From Chloroflexota bacterium (GTDB lineage Bacteria > Chloroflexota > Dehalococcoidia > Lucifugimonadales > JACPCL1): a DNA stretch of 27,573 nt. The notes beneath the pieces are model-generated. The model had not been told where the DNA came from. It saw nothing but the letters and a program-made list of their open reading frames with translations, and did no database searches. The stretch spans positions 1 through 27,573 of the forward strand of contig JACQUH010000041.1 of NCBI GenBank assembly GCA_016210375.1. The letters are read 5' to 3'. The first letter of the stretch is position 1; the number at the start of each line of letters is the position of its first letter. The translations under genes were made by a program, and so were the position numbers. Positions 1-7,588 of this stretch are shown in pieces.

Positions 1-7
1 CAATCTT

Positions 8-50
8 CTCCCCCTTCCCGTGCGGGAAGGGGGAGCCAGAGGGGGTTAGG
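8..50. repeat. GC-rich perfect hairpin with conserved flank (dispersed palindromic repeat, copy 1)
   Basis: Positions 8-20 (CTCCCCCTTCCCG) pair perfectly with 23-35 across a 2-nt loop, giving a 13-bp stem. The following GCCAGAGGGGGTTAGGT (36-52) reappears, inverted, beside similar hairpins at 24306-24344 and 26199-26294, and a related one lies at 26401-26437. The combination of stem and conserved flank marks a dispersed REP/MITE-like family rather than a lone terminator. There is no T-run after the stem. Confidence 0.75.
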
Positions 51-84
51 TCGGAACCCAGTTGGCAGTTTGTTTCGTCAATGA

Positions 85-163
85 CCATAAGTCGGGGGTT
101 GGGTGAACTTGAAACCTGGCACTTTGGTGCCAGGAAATGGTACCACCACTACAAAGCAAACAG
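85..163 (+). repeat. Dispersed repeat A, left copy (inverted relative to 26109-26186)
   Basis: This 79-bp block matches the reverse complement of 26109-26186 at about 67 of 79 positions with one gap (hand alignment). Its inner end carries ATGGTACCACCACTACAA and AGCAAACAG. A shortened third copy lies at 27427-27474. The block ends 20 bp before the putative promoter of the NusG-like gene, so the upstream in-frame ATG at 137, which lies inside the repeat, is an unlikely start for that gene. Confidence 0.75.
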
Positions 164-182
164 CACCGTCTACGTATTGGAC

Positions 183-212
183 TTGACGTTGTAGCTGGCG
201 CTAACGTATGCT
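183..212 (+). promoter_or_regulatory. Putative sigma-70-type promoter for the NusG-like gene
   Basis: TTGACG (183-188) is followed after 18 nt by TATGCT (207-212), matching the -35 consensus at 5/6 and the -10 at 4/6 positions. Initiation near 219 would leave a short leader holding the AGGGAG ribosome-binding site at 229-234, 7 nt before the ATG at 242. Position and spacing support it, but it is only a consensus match. Confidence 0.4.
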
Positions 213-241
213 TAACCTTCGGAAGTTTAGGGAGCTTCTGT

Positions 242-751
242 ATGGCGATTAGCTGGTACGTAGCAGCGATTCAGCGCGGCAAAGAATCCGCTCTCAAAGT
301 TGGCCTGGCGCTTCACGGTGTTGAGGTTTACAGCCCCGACATTATTGTCGTCAAGCGCGGTAGGAAGCTCAGAGAGCCACTGTTTCCTTCCTACCTCTTC
401 TGCCTCCTGGACCCCAATTCTGACAAGTGGCCTCGGATCAGGTGGGCCAAGGGCCTCAGGTACTTCCTTGGGGCGGGCAGTCAACCTCTCCCTGTGTCCC
501 ACGTCCTGGTGGATGAGATCAGGGCCAGAGTGGAGGGATGGAACCATGGCGGGTGGGAGGCCGCGTTTCTCCCCGGCCAACGGGTGCGCATAGGCTCGGG
601 GGCCCTCGCCGGCCTGGACGCCGTCTTCACCCGCTATCTACCCGGCCGCCAGCGGTGCGAGGTCCTGGTGTCCCTGGTGGGCCGGAACCATGCCATACAG
701 CTCCCTAGCATGGTGCTGGAGAGCAGTCCTCCTACGAGCCTGCTAGTGTAA
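242..751 (+). CDS. NusG/RfaH-like transcription antitermination protein
   Basis: A 169-residue protein with the layout of specialised NusG paralogues (RfaH, LoaP, UpxY types). It has an NGN domain (about residues 1-96, opening SWYVAAIQRGKE, with the family-typical block EPLFPSYLF near 45-53) and a KOW-type C-terminal domain (about 108-160, PGQRVRIGSGALAGLDAVF). Such proteins ride on RNA polymerase and suppress pausing and termination in long polysaccharide operons. The start at 242 is chosen because AGGGAG sits 7 nt upstream and the product then begins exactly at the NGN domain; the ATG at 137 would add 35 residues unlike the family, encoded partly in a repeat. It is the first gene of the cassette, followed by a 346-bp leader and a ~20-kb unidirectional operon, as expected for an operon-specific antiterminator. 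Which RNAP pause or recruitment signal it reads cannot be seen. Housekeeping NusG is unlikely given this context. Confidence 0.85.
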   Translation: MAISWYVAAIQRGKESALKVGLALHGVEVYSPDIIVVKRGRKLREPLFPSYLFCLLDPNSDKWPRIRWAKGLRYFLGAGSQPLPVSHVLVDEIRARVEGWNHGGWEAAFLPGQRVRIGSGALAGLDAVFTRYLPGRQRCEVLVSLVGRNHAIQLPSMVLESSPPTSLLV

Positions 752-1097
752 CAATCCGCCAACGGCCTGCTCTCTGCCTTATCGCCACGGACGCACTTTT
801 CTACGTTTGAATGCCGTGGCCCACAATGGGATCGCTACCTGGTATGGGCTGCCCTTTAACAAGGGCCGCGCAGAAAGGGCGGGAGCTTGCATTTTTCCTA
901 CCGCTCTGGGCCTCTCGCCTGCTGGCCCGTAGTGTGGTGTCCTTGAAGTTCGCAGTACATGTCATTCTGAGCGTCAGGGAAGAATCTGGGGTGGGGGGTT
1001 ACCTCCCCGCCAGATGCTTCACTTCCTTCAGCATGACAGACTGTGGCGCCCATTCTTCGACGAATTATCAAGACAGGACACTAGAGACAAAGGAGAG
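752..1097. other. Intergenic leader upstream of the glycan operon
   Basis: There is no credible gene in these 346 bases. Short open frames here lack a ribosome-binding site and any recognisable content. A small inverted repeat (GCCCTT/AAGGGC, 851-866) has no T-run. A 79-bp palindromic element occupies 960-1038. The ribosome-binding sequence AAGGAG of the first epimerase is at 1090-1095. If the NusG-like protein acts on the downstream operon, this leader is where a recruitment or pause element would be expected, but none is recognisable. Confidence 0.5.
960..1038. repeat. 79-bp imperfect palindrome (TGTCATTCTGAG family, short copy)
   Basis: The element starts TGTCATTCTGAG and ends with the inverted counterpart CAGCATGACA. 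Its two ~29-nt arms pair along most of their length (GAAGAATCTGG against CCAGATGCTTC), with a G-rich/C-rich centre. A longer relative with the same ends lies at 25726-25880. It looks like a non-coding MITE/REP insertion in the leader of the glycan operon. Confidence 0.7.
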
Positions 1098-2087
1098 ATG
1101 AGCGTTTACATGGTCACCGGCAGTGCAGGCATGATCGGCTCCAAGGTAGCCGAGCATCTGCTACGCCGGGGCGACCAGGTGGCCGGCGTGGATGACCTGT
1201 GCCCCTCCTACGACGTGCGCTTGAAGCAGTGGCGGCTAGAGCAGCTACAAGCGATACCTGGCTTTGCCTTCCACCGGGTGGACGTCTCAGAATGGATGCC
1301 CTTGGAAACGCTCTTTCAGTCCCAGCGCGCCTCTGGGGACGGCCAATTCAGCGCCGTAATCAACCTGGCTGCGCGCGCCGGCGTTCGCGACAGCCTCGTG
1401 GATCCCTGGGCCTTCTTCCGCTCCAACGTCACGGGCACCTTGAACTTGCTGGAGCTGTGCCGCCGCTATGACGTGGGTAAGTTCGTCCTGGCTTCCACAT
1501 CCAGCCTCTACGGGGCGCATAACCCGCAGCCCTTCCGAGAAGACGCCAACACCGATGTGCTGCTCTCGCCCTACTCCGCATCCAAGAAGGCAGCGGAGGC
1601 GCTGTGCTCAACCTATCATCACCTCTATGGCATAGACGTGACGGTACCGCGCTACTTCACCGTCTACGGGCCAGCAGGTCGCCCGGACATGGCGCCTTTT
1701 CGCTTCGTTAAATGGATCGCCGACGGCGAACCCCTGACCCTCTACGGCGACGGTACCCAGCAGCGAGACTTTACCTTCGTGGAGGACATCGCACGCGGCA
1801 CGCTGGCCGCCCTTAAACCCGTAGGCTACGAGGTGGTGAACCTGGGCACCGAGCGCACCACCAGGCTGCTGGATCTTATTCACCTTATTGAGACGCAGGT
1901 TGAGCGCAAGGCCACTATCAGCCACCAGCCCAGGCACCCCGCAGACATGATGGTCACCTGGGCCGACACCAGTAAGGCCAAGGCCCTCTTGGGCTGGGAG
2001 GCGACGACGCCCATAGAGGAGGGTATCCGCCTCACGGCGGACTGGTACCGCCAGAACCACCATTGGGCCAGAGAGATTGCGGTTTAG
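1098..2087 (+). CDS. NAD-dependent epimerase, UDP-glucuronate 4-epimerase-like
   Basis: A 329-residue extended short-chain dehydrogenase acting on nucleotide sugars in the cytoplasm. It shows the Rossmann motif VTGSAGMIGS at the N-terminus, the catalytic Ser/Thr segment ASTSSLYG, the YSASK (YxxxK) pair, and the substrate-side segment YGPAGRPDMAPF followed by GDGTQQRDFTFVEDIARG. The GRPDM block is typical of UDP-glucuronate 4-epimerases, which would make UDP-galacturonate. The length matches the family. ATG 1098 lies only 2 nt after AAGGAG (1090-1095), which is tight; ATG 1110 is an alternative that would remove four residues. It is the first gene of the operon and 25 bp upstream of a second SDR. 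The exact sugar epimerised is inferred and could differ. Confidence 0.85.
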   Translation: MSVYMVTGSAGMIGSKVAEHLLRRGDQVAGVDDLCPSYDVRLKQWRLEQLQAIPGFAFHRVDVSEWMPLETLFQSQRASGDGQFSAVINLAARAGVRDSLVDPWAFFRSNVTGTLNLLELCRRYDVGKFVLASTSSLYGAHNPQPFREDANTDVLLSPYSASKKAAEALCSTYHHLYGIDVTVPRYFTVYGPAGRPDMAPFRFVKWIADGEPLTLYGDGTQQRDFTFVEDIARGTLAALKPVGYEVVNLGTERTTRLLDLIHLIETQVERKATISHQPRHPADMMVTWADTSKAKALLGWEATTPIEEGIRLTADWYRQNHHWAREIAV

Positions 2088-2112
2088 CAAATACAGGAGC
2101 GATTGACTACGT

Positions 2113-3036
2113 ATGAAGATTGAAGGACAGTCCTTTGTCGTTACCGGAGGGTGCGGATTCATCGGCGCCAACCTGGTGAAGGACCTGGTGAACCGTGGAG
2201 CCGGCGAGGTGCGGGTGCTGGACAAGGAGCTTCGGGAGGCTTCCCTTGGGGACGCGCAGGCAAGCGGCAGGGTGAAGCTCTATAAGGTGGATGTGACCAG
2301 GCCCCAGGAGCTCCTGGGGCCAATGAAGGGCGCCCAGGGCCTCTTTCACATGGCTGTGTTGCCCCTCGGACCGTCCAACACAGACCTGCGAATGGCCCTG
2401 GACATCAACGTGGTGGGCGGCTTCAACGTCTACGACGCCGCCGTGCAGGGAGGCATCCAGAAGGTGGTGTACTCCTCGGCCTCCTCCGTCTACGGCGATA
2501 CCGACGCCGTCGTGGACGAGTCCCACCCCCTGAACACGGTGAACATGTACGGCGCCACCAAGCTGACCGGGGAGCTGCTGCTGCGGGCCTTCGCCACCCA
2601 CAAGGGGCTAGGGTACGTTATCCTGCGGTACATGAACGTCTATGGCCCTGGGCAAACGGGAGGCCTCATCAACGCCGTCATCAACCGTCTGCGGCAGAAC
2701 CAGCCGCCCCTGGTCTTTGGCCTGGGCAACCAGTCCTTTGACTACGTGCACGTATCGGACATCGTGCAGGCCAACATCGCCGCCATGGCCTCGGAGGTGA
2801 GCGGCGAGGCCTTCAACGTGGGCGGCGACGAGGAGTTCTCGGTGCTCCAGATCATTGGCATCCTCCAGAAGCTCATGGGCACAGACATGAAGCCAGAGTT
2901 TCGTCCAGCGCCCTCGGGAGACGTGGGGCGACGGGTGGGCAGCAGCCAGAAAGCCCGCCGCATGTTGGGGTATCAGCCCAGCGTCCCCTTCAGCGAAGGT
3001 CTTCGGCAGCTTGTGGGCACAGGGGCCCGGGCATGA
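2113..3036 (+). CDS. NAD-dependent epimerase/dehydratase family protein (extended SDR)
   Basis: A 307-residue extended SDR. It has the NAD-binding motif VTGGCGFIGANL near residue 10, the active-site segment YSSASSVYG, the YGATK (YxxxK) pair, and the downstream sugar-binding block YGPGQTGG followed by FDYVHVSDIVQAN. The family includes UDP-glucose/UDP-GlcNAc 4-epimerases and related dehydratases; the substrate cannot be read from the sequence. AGGAG at 2095-2099 is 13 nt upstream, a rather long spacing, but no better start is present. The gene overlaps the next one by 4 bp (ATGA), so translation of the two is probably coupled. All catalytic residues expected of an SDR are present. Confidence 0.85.
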   Translation: MKIEGQSFVVTGGCGFIGANLVKDLVNRGAGEVRVLDKELREASLGDAQASGRVKLYKVDVTRPQELLGPMKGAQGLFHMAVLPLGPSNTDLRMALDINVVGGFNVYDAAVQGGIQKVVYSSASSVYGDTDAVVDESHPLNTVNMYGATKLTGELLLRAFATHKGLGYVILRYMNVYGPGQTGGLINAVINRLRQNQPPLVFGLGNQSFDYVHVSDIVQANIAAMASEVSGEAFNVGGDEEFSVLQIIGILQKLMGTDMKPEFRPAPSGDVGRRVGSSQKARRMLGYQPSVPFSEGLRQLVGTGARA

Positions 3037-3908
3037 GGATCGTCATCACCGGCGCCACTGGCTTCATCGGCGGCTATCTCGTCCCCTTCCTGGCACCAAG
3101 GCACGAGGTCTTCTGCCTGGCCCGCGACCCCTCCAGGCTTCCGCAGATACCCAGCGTGACTCCCGTTCGCGGAGACCTGGGCGCTCCAGATGCCCTGGCC
3201 AACCTGCCCGAGAAAGCCGACGCCATCGTGCACCTGGCCCAGGCCAACGTGCCGTTCCCAGAGCGGGCTAACGAGCTCTTTGACGTCAACGCCCTGAGCA
3301 CTCAGCGCCTGGCAGACTATGCCCGTCGGGCCGGGGTTGCCAATTTTGTCTACGCCTCTTCCGGCAGCGTCTACGCCCCCACAGACCAGGTCATGACCGA
3401 GGATAGCCTGGTGCGGCCCCAGGGGTTCTATCCCCTGACCAAGCAGTTGTCTGAGGCGGTCCTGGCCTGCTATCAGCCGCAACTCAACGTCTGCATACTT
3501 CGCCTCTTTGCCCCCTACGGCCCAGGGCAGACAGCCAGGATGATCCCAGGAATCATTGGCCGCGTGCGCTCCGGCCAGGTGGTCACGCTGGCCAACGGCG
3601 GCCAGCCCCGGGTCAATCCCATCTACATTGACGATGTGCTGCGGGTCATAGATCAGGCCCTTTCCTTGAAAGGACACCACACCGTCAACGCTGCCGGGCC
3701 AGAGGTGGTTTCCATCGCAGACATTGCCGCTATCGCGGGCAAGGCCCTGGGCGCAGAGCCAAGGCTTGAGCACAGGACCGACCCGACTCGCATCAACCTA
3801 GTCGCCGATACCGCGCGGATGCTGGCGACCTTCCCATTGCCAAATATGGTGACGGCCCGGGAGGGCATCCGCAGGACCGCCGAGGCCATGATGGGGGCAA
3901 CAAGGTAG
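3033..3908 (+). CDS. NAD-dependent epimerase/dehydratase family protein (third extended SDR)
   Basis: A 291-residue protein starting MRIVITGATGFIGGYL, the Rossmann nucleotide-binding turn. The Ser-containing YASSGSVYA and the YPLTK pair give the SDR catalytic residues, and YGPGQTARM and VNPIYIDDVLRV are the usual sugar-side and C-terminal segments. It is shorter than typical 4-epimerases and could be a 4-ketoreductase or dehydratase acting on the product of a neighbouring SDR. It overlaps the upstream gene through ATGA at 3033-3036 and ends 2 bp before the asparagine-synthase-type gene, so it belongs firmly to the same transcript. Confidence 0.83.
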   Translation: MRIVITGATGFIGGYLVPFLAPRHEVFCLARDPSRLPQIPSVTPVRGDLGAPDALANLPEKADAIVHLAQANVPFPERANELFDVNALSTQRLADYARRAGVANFVYASSGSVYAPTDQVMTEDSLVRPQGFYPLTKQLSEAVLACYQPQLNVCILRLFAPYGPGQTARMIPGIIGRVRSGQVVTLANGGQPRVNPIYIDDVLRVIDQALSLKGHHTVNAAGPEVVSIADIAAIAGKALGAEPRLEHRTDPTRINLVADTARMLATFPLPNMVTAREGIRRTAEAMMGATR

Positions 3909-3910
3909 CC

Positions 3911-5785
3911 ATGTGCGGCATTGCGGGGATGTACAACCTCAACGGCCAGCCTGCCCAGCCCACGCTGGTGGAGCGCATGACCTTTGCCATGGCCCATCGG
4001 GGGCCCGACGGCCAGGGCGTCTATTCCGACGGACCCGTGAGCCTGGGTCAGCGCCGTCTTGCTATTATTGACCTCTCCTCCGCGGGGCACCAGCCCATGA
4101 GCGATGCCAGCGGCGCCGTCACTATCACCTACAACGGCGAAATCTATAACTATCGGGAGCTACGCAAGGAGCTGGAGGCTCTGGGCCACCGATTCCGCTC
4201 CCGCACGGACACCGAGGTGATCATCCTGGCATACCTGCAGTGGGGCGAGGACTGCGTCCGCCGCTTCAATGGCATGTTCGCCTTTGCCCTGTGGGACGGC
4301 CCAGGCCGGCGGCTGTTCCTGGCCCGGGACCGCTTCGGCGTGAAGCCACTGTACTACTTCCACACGCCGGAGGTGTTCCTCTTCGCCTCGGAGGTCAAGG
4401 CGCTGCTGGAGCACCCCTCCGTGAAAGCCCAGGTATGCTACGAAGCCCTGAACGAGTACTTCACCTTTCAGAACGTCCTGAGCGACAAGACCCTCTTTGA
4501 GGGGATCCTTATGTTGCCCCAGGGCTGCACTCTTACTGTCAGGCCAGGTCTTGCCCAGCCTCTCAGACCTGCCCGGTATTGGGACTACGCCTTCCGAAGG
4601 GACGGCGTGCCCTTGAGCATGGAGGAGTCCGCCGAGGAGGTGTACCGCCTCTTTGACCAGGCGGTGACCCGCCAGCTCGTATCGGACGTTCCTGTGGGGT
4701 CGTACCTAAGCGGCGGCATGGACTCCGGGTCTATCACTGCCGTGGCAGCTCGGCACATCCCGCGTATCCACACCTTCACCGGCGGGTTTGACCTCTCTTC
4801 GGCCATGGGGCTAGAGCTGGAGTTTGACGAGCGAGCGGCCTCGGAGCATATGTCCCACACCTTCAAGACGGAGCACTATGAGACAGTCATCCACGCCGGC
4901 GACATGGAACACATCCTGCCAAAGTTGATCTGGCACCTGGAAGACCTCCGTGTTGGACAGTGCTACCCGAACTACTACGTGGCCCGCCTGGCCAGCAAGT
5001 TCGTGAAGGTGGTGCTGTCCGGCGGAGGCGGCGACGAGCTTTTTGGCGGCTATCCGTGGCGGTACTACCAGGCGCTGAAGGCCCGTACCCCGCAGGAGTA
5101 CTACCAGGCGTACTTCGGCTACTGGCAGAGGTTGGTATCGGACAAGGACAAGGCCCTTTTCTTCAGCCCAGAGTCGTATGCCAGGGCACGCCACTGCCAT
5201 CCTTACGACAGCTTTCGGGGTGTCTATGGGGATGGCGACCTGCCTCTGGAGACAGCCGAAGACCTGGTAAACGCCTCGCTCTTCTTTGAGATAAAGACCT
5301 TCCTTCATGGGCTCCTTGTGGTGGAGGACAAGCTGAGCATGGCCCACTCCCTGGAGACCAGGGTGCCCTTCCTGGACAATGACCTGGTGGACTTCGCCAT
5401 GCGGGTACCAGCCAGCTACAAGCTGCTGGGCCTGGGCCGGGGCCACCTCCTGGAGGAGAGCCTGCCTGGGCGCGAAGGCCAGGTCCAGCCCACCAGGGAC
5501 GGCAAAGTGGTGCTGCGACAGGCCATGGAGCGATTGATCCCTGCCGAGATCACCCAGCGGGTGAAGCAGGGGTTTTCCGCGCCGGACGCCACATGGTTCC
5601 GGGGCGAGAGCATGGAGTACATCCGCAGACTGCTGGGGGACCCCAAGGCCCGCATCTACGAGCACGTGCAACCGGCCTATGTGGCAACGATGCTGGGGCA
5701 GCACGCTGCGGGCCAGGTCAACCACCGGCTGCTCATCTGGTCCCTCCTGAGCTTTGAGTGGTGGCTACGGTTGTTTGTTAAGTGA
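3911..5785 (+). CDS. asnB: Asparagine synthase (glutamine-hydrolysing)-type amidotransferase
   Basis: A 624-residue class II glutamine amidotransferase. The start codon is directly followed by Cys2 (MCGIAGMYN), the glutaminase nucleophile once Met is removed, which fixes the start; AAGG at 3902-3905 can serve as ribosome-binding site. The glutaminase domain (about 1-215) has RRLAIIDL, YNGEIYNY and RFGVKPLYY. The synthetase domain (about 245-600) has the PPi loop SGGMDS (267-272) and SGGGGDELFGGY. Homologues in O-antigen and capsule loci (WbpS/WbmD types) are thought to amidate uronic acids to uronamides instead of making asparagine. Lying directly behind a uronate-epimerase-like gene supports that reading here (inference). 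Free-asparagine synthesis remains possible. All expected catalytic motifs are intact. Confidence 0.9.
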   Translation: MCGIAGMYNLNGQPAQPTLVERMTFAMAHRGPDGQGVYSDGPVSLGQRRLAIIDLSSAGHQPMSDASGAVTITYNGEIYNYRELRKELEALGHRFRSRTDTEVIILAYLQWGEDCVRRFNGMFAFALWDGPGRRLFLARDRFGVKPLYYFHTPEVFLFASEVKALLEHPSVKAQVCYEALNEYFTFQNVLSDKTLFEGILMLPQGCTLTVRPGLAQPLRPARYWDYAFRRDGVPLSMEESAEEVYRLFDQAVTRQLVSDVPVGSYLSGGMDSGSITAVAARHIPRIHTFTGGFDLSSAMGLELEFDERAASEHMSHTFKTEHYETVIHAGDMEHILPKLIWHLEDLRVGQCYPNYYVARLASKFVKVVLSGGGGDELFGGYPWRYYQALKARTPQEYYQAYFGYWQRLVSDKDKALFFSPESYARARHCHPYDSFRGVYGDGDLPLETAEDLVNASLFFEIKTFLHGLLVVEDKLSMAHSLETRVPFLDNDLVDFAMRVPASYKLLGLGRGHLLEESLPGREGQVQPTRDGKVVLRQAMERLIPAEITQRVKQGFSAPDATWFRGESMEYIRRLLGDPKARIYEHVQPAYVATMLGQHAAGQVNHRLLIWSLLSFEWWLRLFVK

Positions 5786-5865
5786 GAGCAATTTGTATCT
5801 AATTGTAGACAAAAGAGACACGGGTAAGGCTGTTTAGGGATTGTGCCTGAAAGGGAATTGCGAGA

Positions 5866-6624
5866 ATGATAGGTATTAGCCTTGACACGGAGTGGGTCCT
5901 GGATGAGGTATTGGCCTGTGCGCTGGACACTATCCTTGCCTACGATGTCAAGCTTACGGTTTTCGCCACTCATGATACGCCGGTGCTCCGCGGGTTAGAC
6001 CCGGGGCGCGTGGAGATAGGCCTACACCCGAATTTCCGGCCAGTTGCCCTGGACGATACGGCGGCCTGCCGGGCAAGGCTTGAGGAACTCCTTGCTTTAT
6101 ATCCCCAGGCGCAGGGGGTACGCTGCCACTCCCTGGTCTCCAGCACACCGCTGTCGGACCTTTTTGCCCAGGAGGGCCTGAAGTACGAGAGCAACACCTA
6201 CCTACCGGGCCAGCCCAACCTCTCGCCTTTCCGGATCTGGAACGGCCTTGTGCGAGTGCCCATCTACATGGAAGATGACCGGCACTGCGCCGCTGGCGGA
6301 GACTTCCAGTTCAGGCCCGAGATAGTCGCGGCCCCCGGGGTCAAGGTGTTTTTGGTGCACCCTGTTCAGATCTTCCTCAACGTAGAGCACGAGTCGCGGT
6401 ATTTGGCAGCAAAGAAGTCCTATCGCAAGGTGGAGGAACTGAAGAAGCTCCGCTATGGCGGCGCAGGGGTACGCACCTTCGTAGAGGGCCTGTGCTCCCA
6501 CATCCAACGGCAGGCTCTTCCTACCTACACCCTCTCGGAGATAGCAGACACGGCCCGAACTCCCCCACTGCCATCACTATCGCCTGTGCTGGTAGACCAC
6601 CCATGGCGTCAGCAGCCAACCTAG
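5866..6624 (+). CDS. Polysaccharide deacetylase-like protein (WbmS-type, CE4 fold)
   Basis: A 252-residue protein with a divergent NodB/CE4-like pattern. It opens MIGISLDTEW (Asp7/Glu9 where classical enzymes have a DD motif), then EIGLHPNF with His54, GVRCHSL with His88, and VFLVHP with His165; together these could form a metal site. Similar proteins annotated as WbmS-type deacetylases occur in O-antigen loci close to formyltransferase genes, as here. AGGGA at 5852-5856 lies 9 nt before the ATG. The gene overlaps the formyltransferase-like gene by 22 bp. The expected role is N-deacetylation of a nucleotide-linked or lipid-linked amino sugar in the cytoplasm; no signal peptide is visible. The substrate is unknown, and the changed first metal motif means activity should not be assumed. 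Confidence 0.72.
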   Translation: MIGISLDTEWVLDEVLACALDTILAYDVKLTVFATHDTPVLRGLDPGRVEIGLHPNFRPVALDDTAACRARLEELLALYPQAQGVRCHSLVSSTPLSDLFAQEGLKYESNTYLPGQPNLSPFRIWNGLVRVPIYMEDDRHCAAGGDFQFRPEIVAAPGVKVFLVHPVQIFLNVEHESRYLAAKKSYRKVEELKKLRYGGAGVRTFVEGLCSHIQRQALPTYTLSEIADTARTPPLPSLSPVLVDHPWRQQPT

Positions 6625-7583
6625 CCATCGCGGGCAACCAAGTAGGCACGAGGGACCTGGCCACCGCGCTTATCCGCGAGGGCTACCAGTTTGACCTGAT
6701 CATCAACTGCGGGCCGGAGAAGGCCCATCTCATTTCCGGCTATCTGGACCTGGCGCCGTTTGCAAAGGAGCACGGCATCCCGCTGTACCGCCCCAGGCTC
6801 TACACGCTGAAGAGCAAGGCTGACCAGGAAGGGCTATTGCCAGCAGGGCTGGACGCCCTCTTGCTCAACGGCTGGCAACGGCTACTGCCGGACTGGTTAC
6901 TGGCTTCCTTGCGGCTGGGCGCTTATGGTATGCACGGGTCATCGGAGCCTTTGCCTAAAGGTCGCGGGCGCTCCCCCATGAACTGGAGCCTCGTGGAAGG
7001 GAAAGACCATTTCATTGCCCACCTGCTAAAGCTGGACCTGGGCGTGGACTCAGGGCACGTTGTTGATACCTTGACGTTTGACATCAACCCCTGGGACACC
7101 ATTGAAAGCCTCTACTACAAGCTAGAGACCGCGCAGTTCCGCCTGCTCAAGCAGCACCTGCCGGAGATTCTCTCAGGCACGGTGGTGGCCGTACCTCAAC
7201 CCAAGGACGTGGAGCCTACCTACTATCCGCAGCGCCGGCCCGAGGACGGGCTTATCCGCTGGGAATGGACGGCTCAGAACGTATTCAACCTTGTGCGAGC
7301 CGTCGGCAGGCCATACCCTGGCGCTTTCACCTATCTGCGGGGGCAGAAGGTGATGATATGGTCTGCCAGACCCTTTGATACCCGGATCACCTACCCGGAG
7401 GGAGCCCCAGGGCAGGTGGTGGAGCAGTTCAGCACCGGCAAGTTCGTCGTTGCCACTGGGAATGGCACGCTCCTAGTGGACGTGTGGGAGTGCCGAGAGG
7501 ACGTGCCGATATCAGTGGGGGACCGGTTTGACTCCGTCCAGCCACCCGAAGCCGTTCCTGTTGCTGTCCAATCCGAATCCTAA
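6603..7583 (+). CDS. Formyltransferase-family protein (sugar N-formyltransferase-like)
   Basis: A 326-residue protein with the Fmt/ArnA formyltransferase layout: an N-terminal Rossmann-like start (NLAIAGNQVGTRDLA), the active-site block YGMHGSSEPLPKGRGRSPMNW (about 108-128), then LGVDSG (Asp149), and a C-terminal OB-like region after about 225 (RPEDGLIRWEW, VGRPYPGAFTY). His111 and Asp149 match the catalytic His and Asp, but the position two residues before His, normally Asn, is Gly109. The family transfers formyl from 10-formyl-tetrahydrofolate to an amino group; between two deacetylase-like genes the acceptor is probably an amino sugar. ATG 6603 lies inside the upstream gene's end, without a clear ribosome-binding site, so coupling is likely. 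An earlier in-frame ATG at 6492 would give a non-family extension. A housekeeping methionyl-tRNA role is unlikely. Confidence 0.75.
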   Translation: MASAANLAIAGNQVGTRDLATALIREGYQFDLIINCGPEKAHLISGYLDLAPFAKEHGIPLYRPRLYTLKSKADQEGLLPAGLDALLLNGWQRLLPDWLLASLRLGAYGMHGSSEPLPKGRGRSPMNWSLVEGKDHFIAHLLKLDLGVDSGHVVDTLTFDINPWDTIESLYYKLETAQFRLLKQHLPEILSGTVVAVPQPKDVEPTYYPQRRPEDGLIRWEWTAQNVFNLVRAVGRPYPGAFTYLRGQKVMIWSARPFDTRITYPEGAPGQVVEQFSTGKFVVATGNGTLLVDVWECREDVPISVGDRFDSVQPPEAVPVAVQSES

Positions 7584-7588
7584 ACACC

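Noticed and set aside
8..35. The 13-bp hairpin as a simple intrinsic terminator of an upstream gene
   Set aside because: There is no T-run on either side, and the hairpin recurs with the same flank elsewhere in the window, which fits a dispersed repeat better.
137..241. N-terminal extension of the NusG-like protein from ATG 137
   Set aside because: It lies partly in dispersed repeat A, has no ribosome-binding site and no family similarity; ATG 242 has AGGGAG 7 nt upstream and starts at the NGN domain.
4811..5725. Long minus-strand open frame opposite the asparagine-synthase-type gene
   Set aside because: It is a high-G+C shadow of a strongly conserved gene, with no ribosome-binding site and low-complexity His/Val-rich content.
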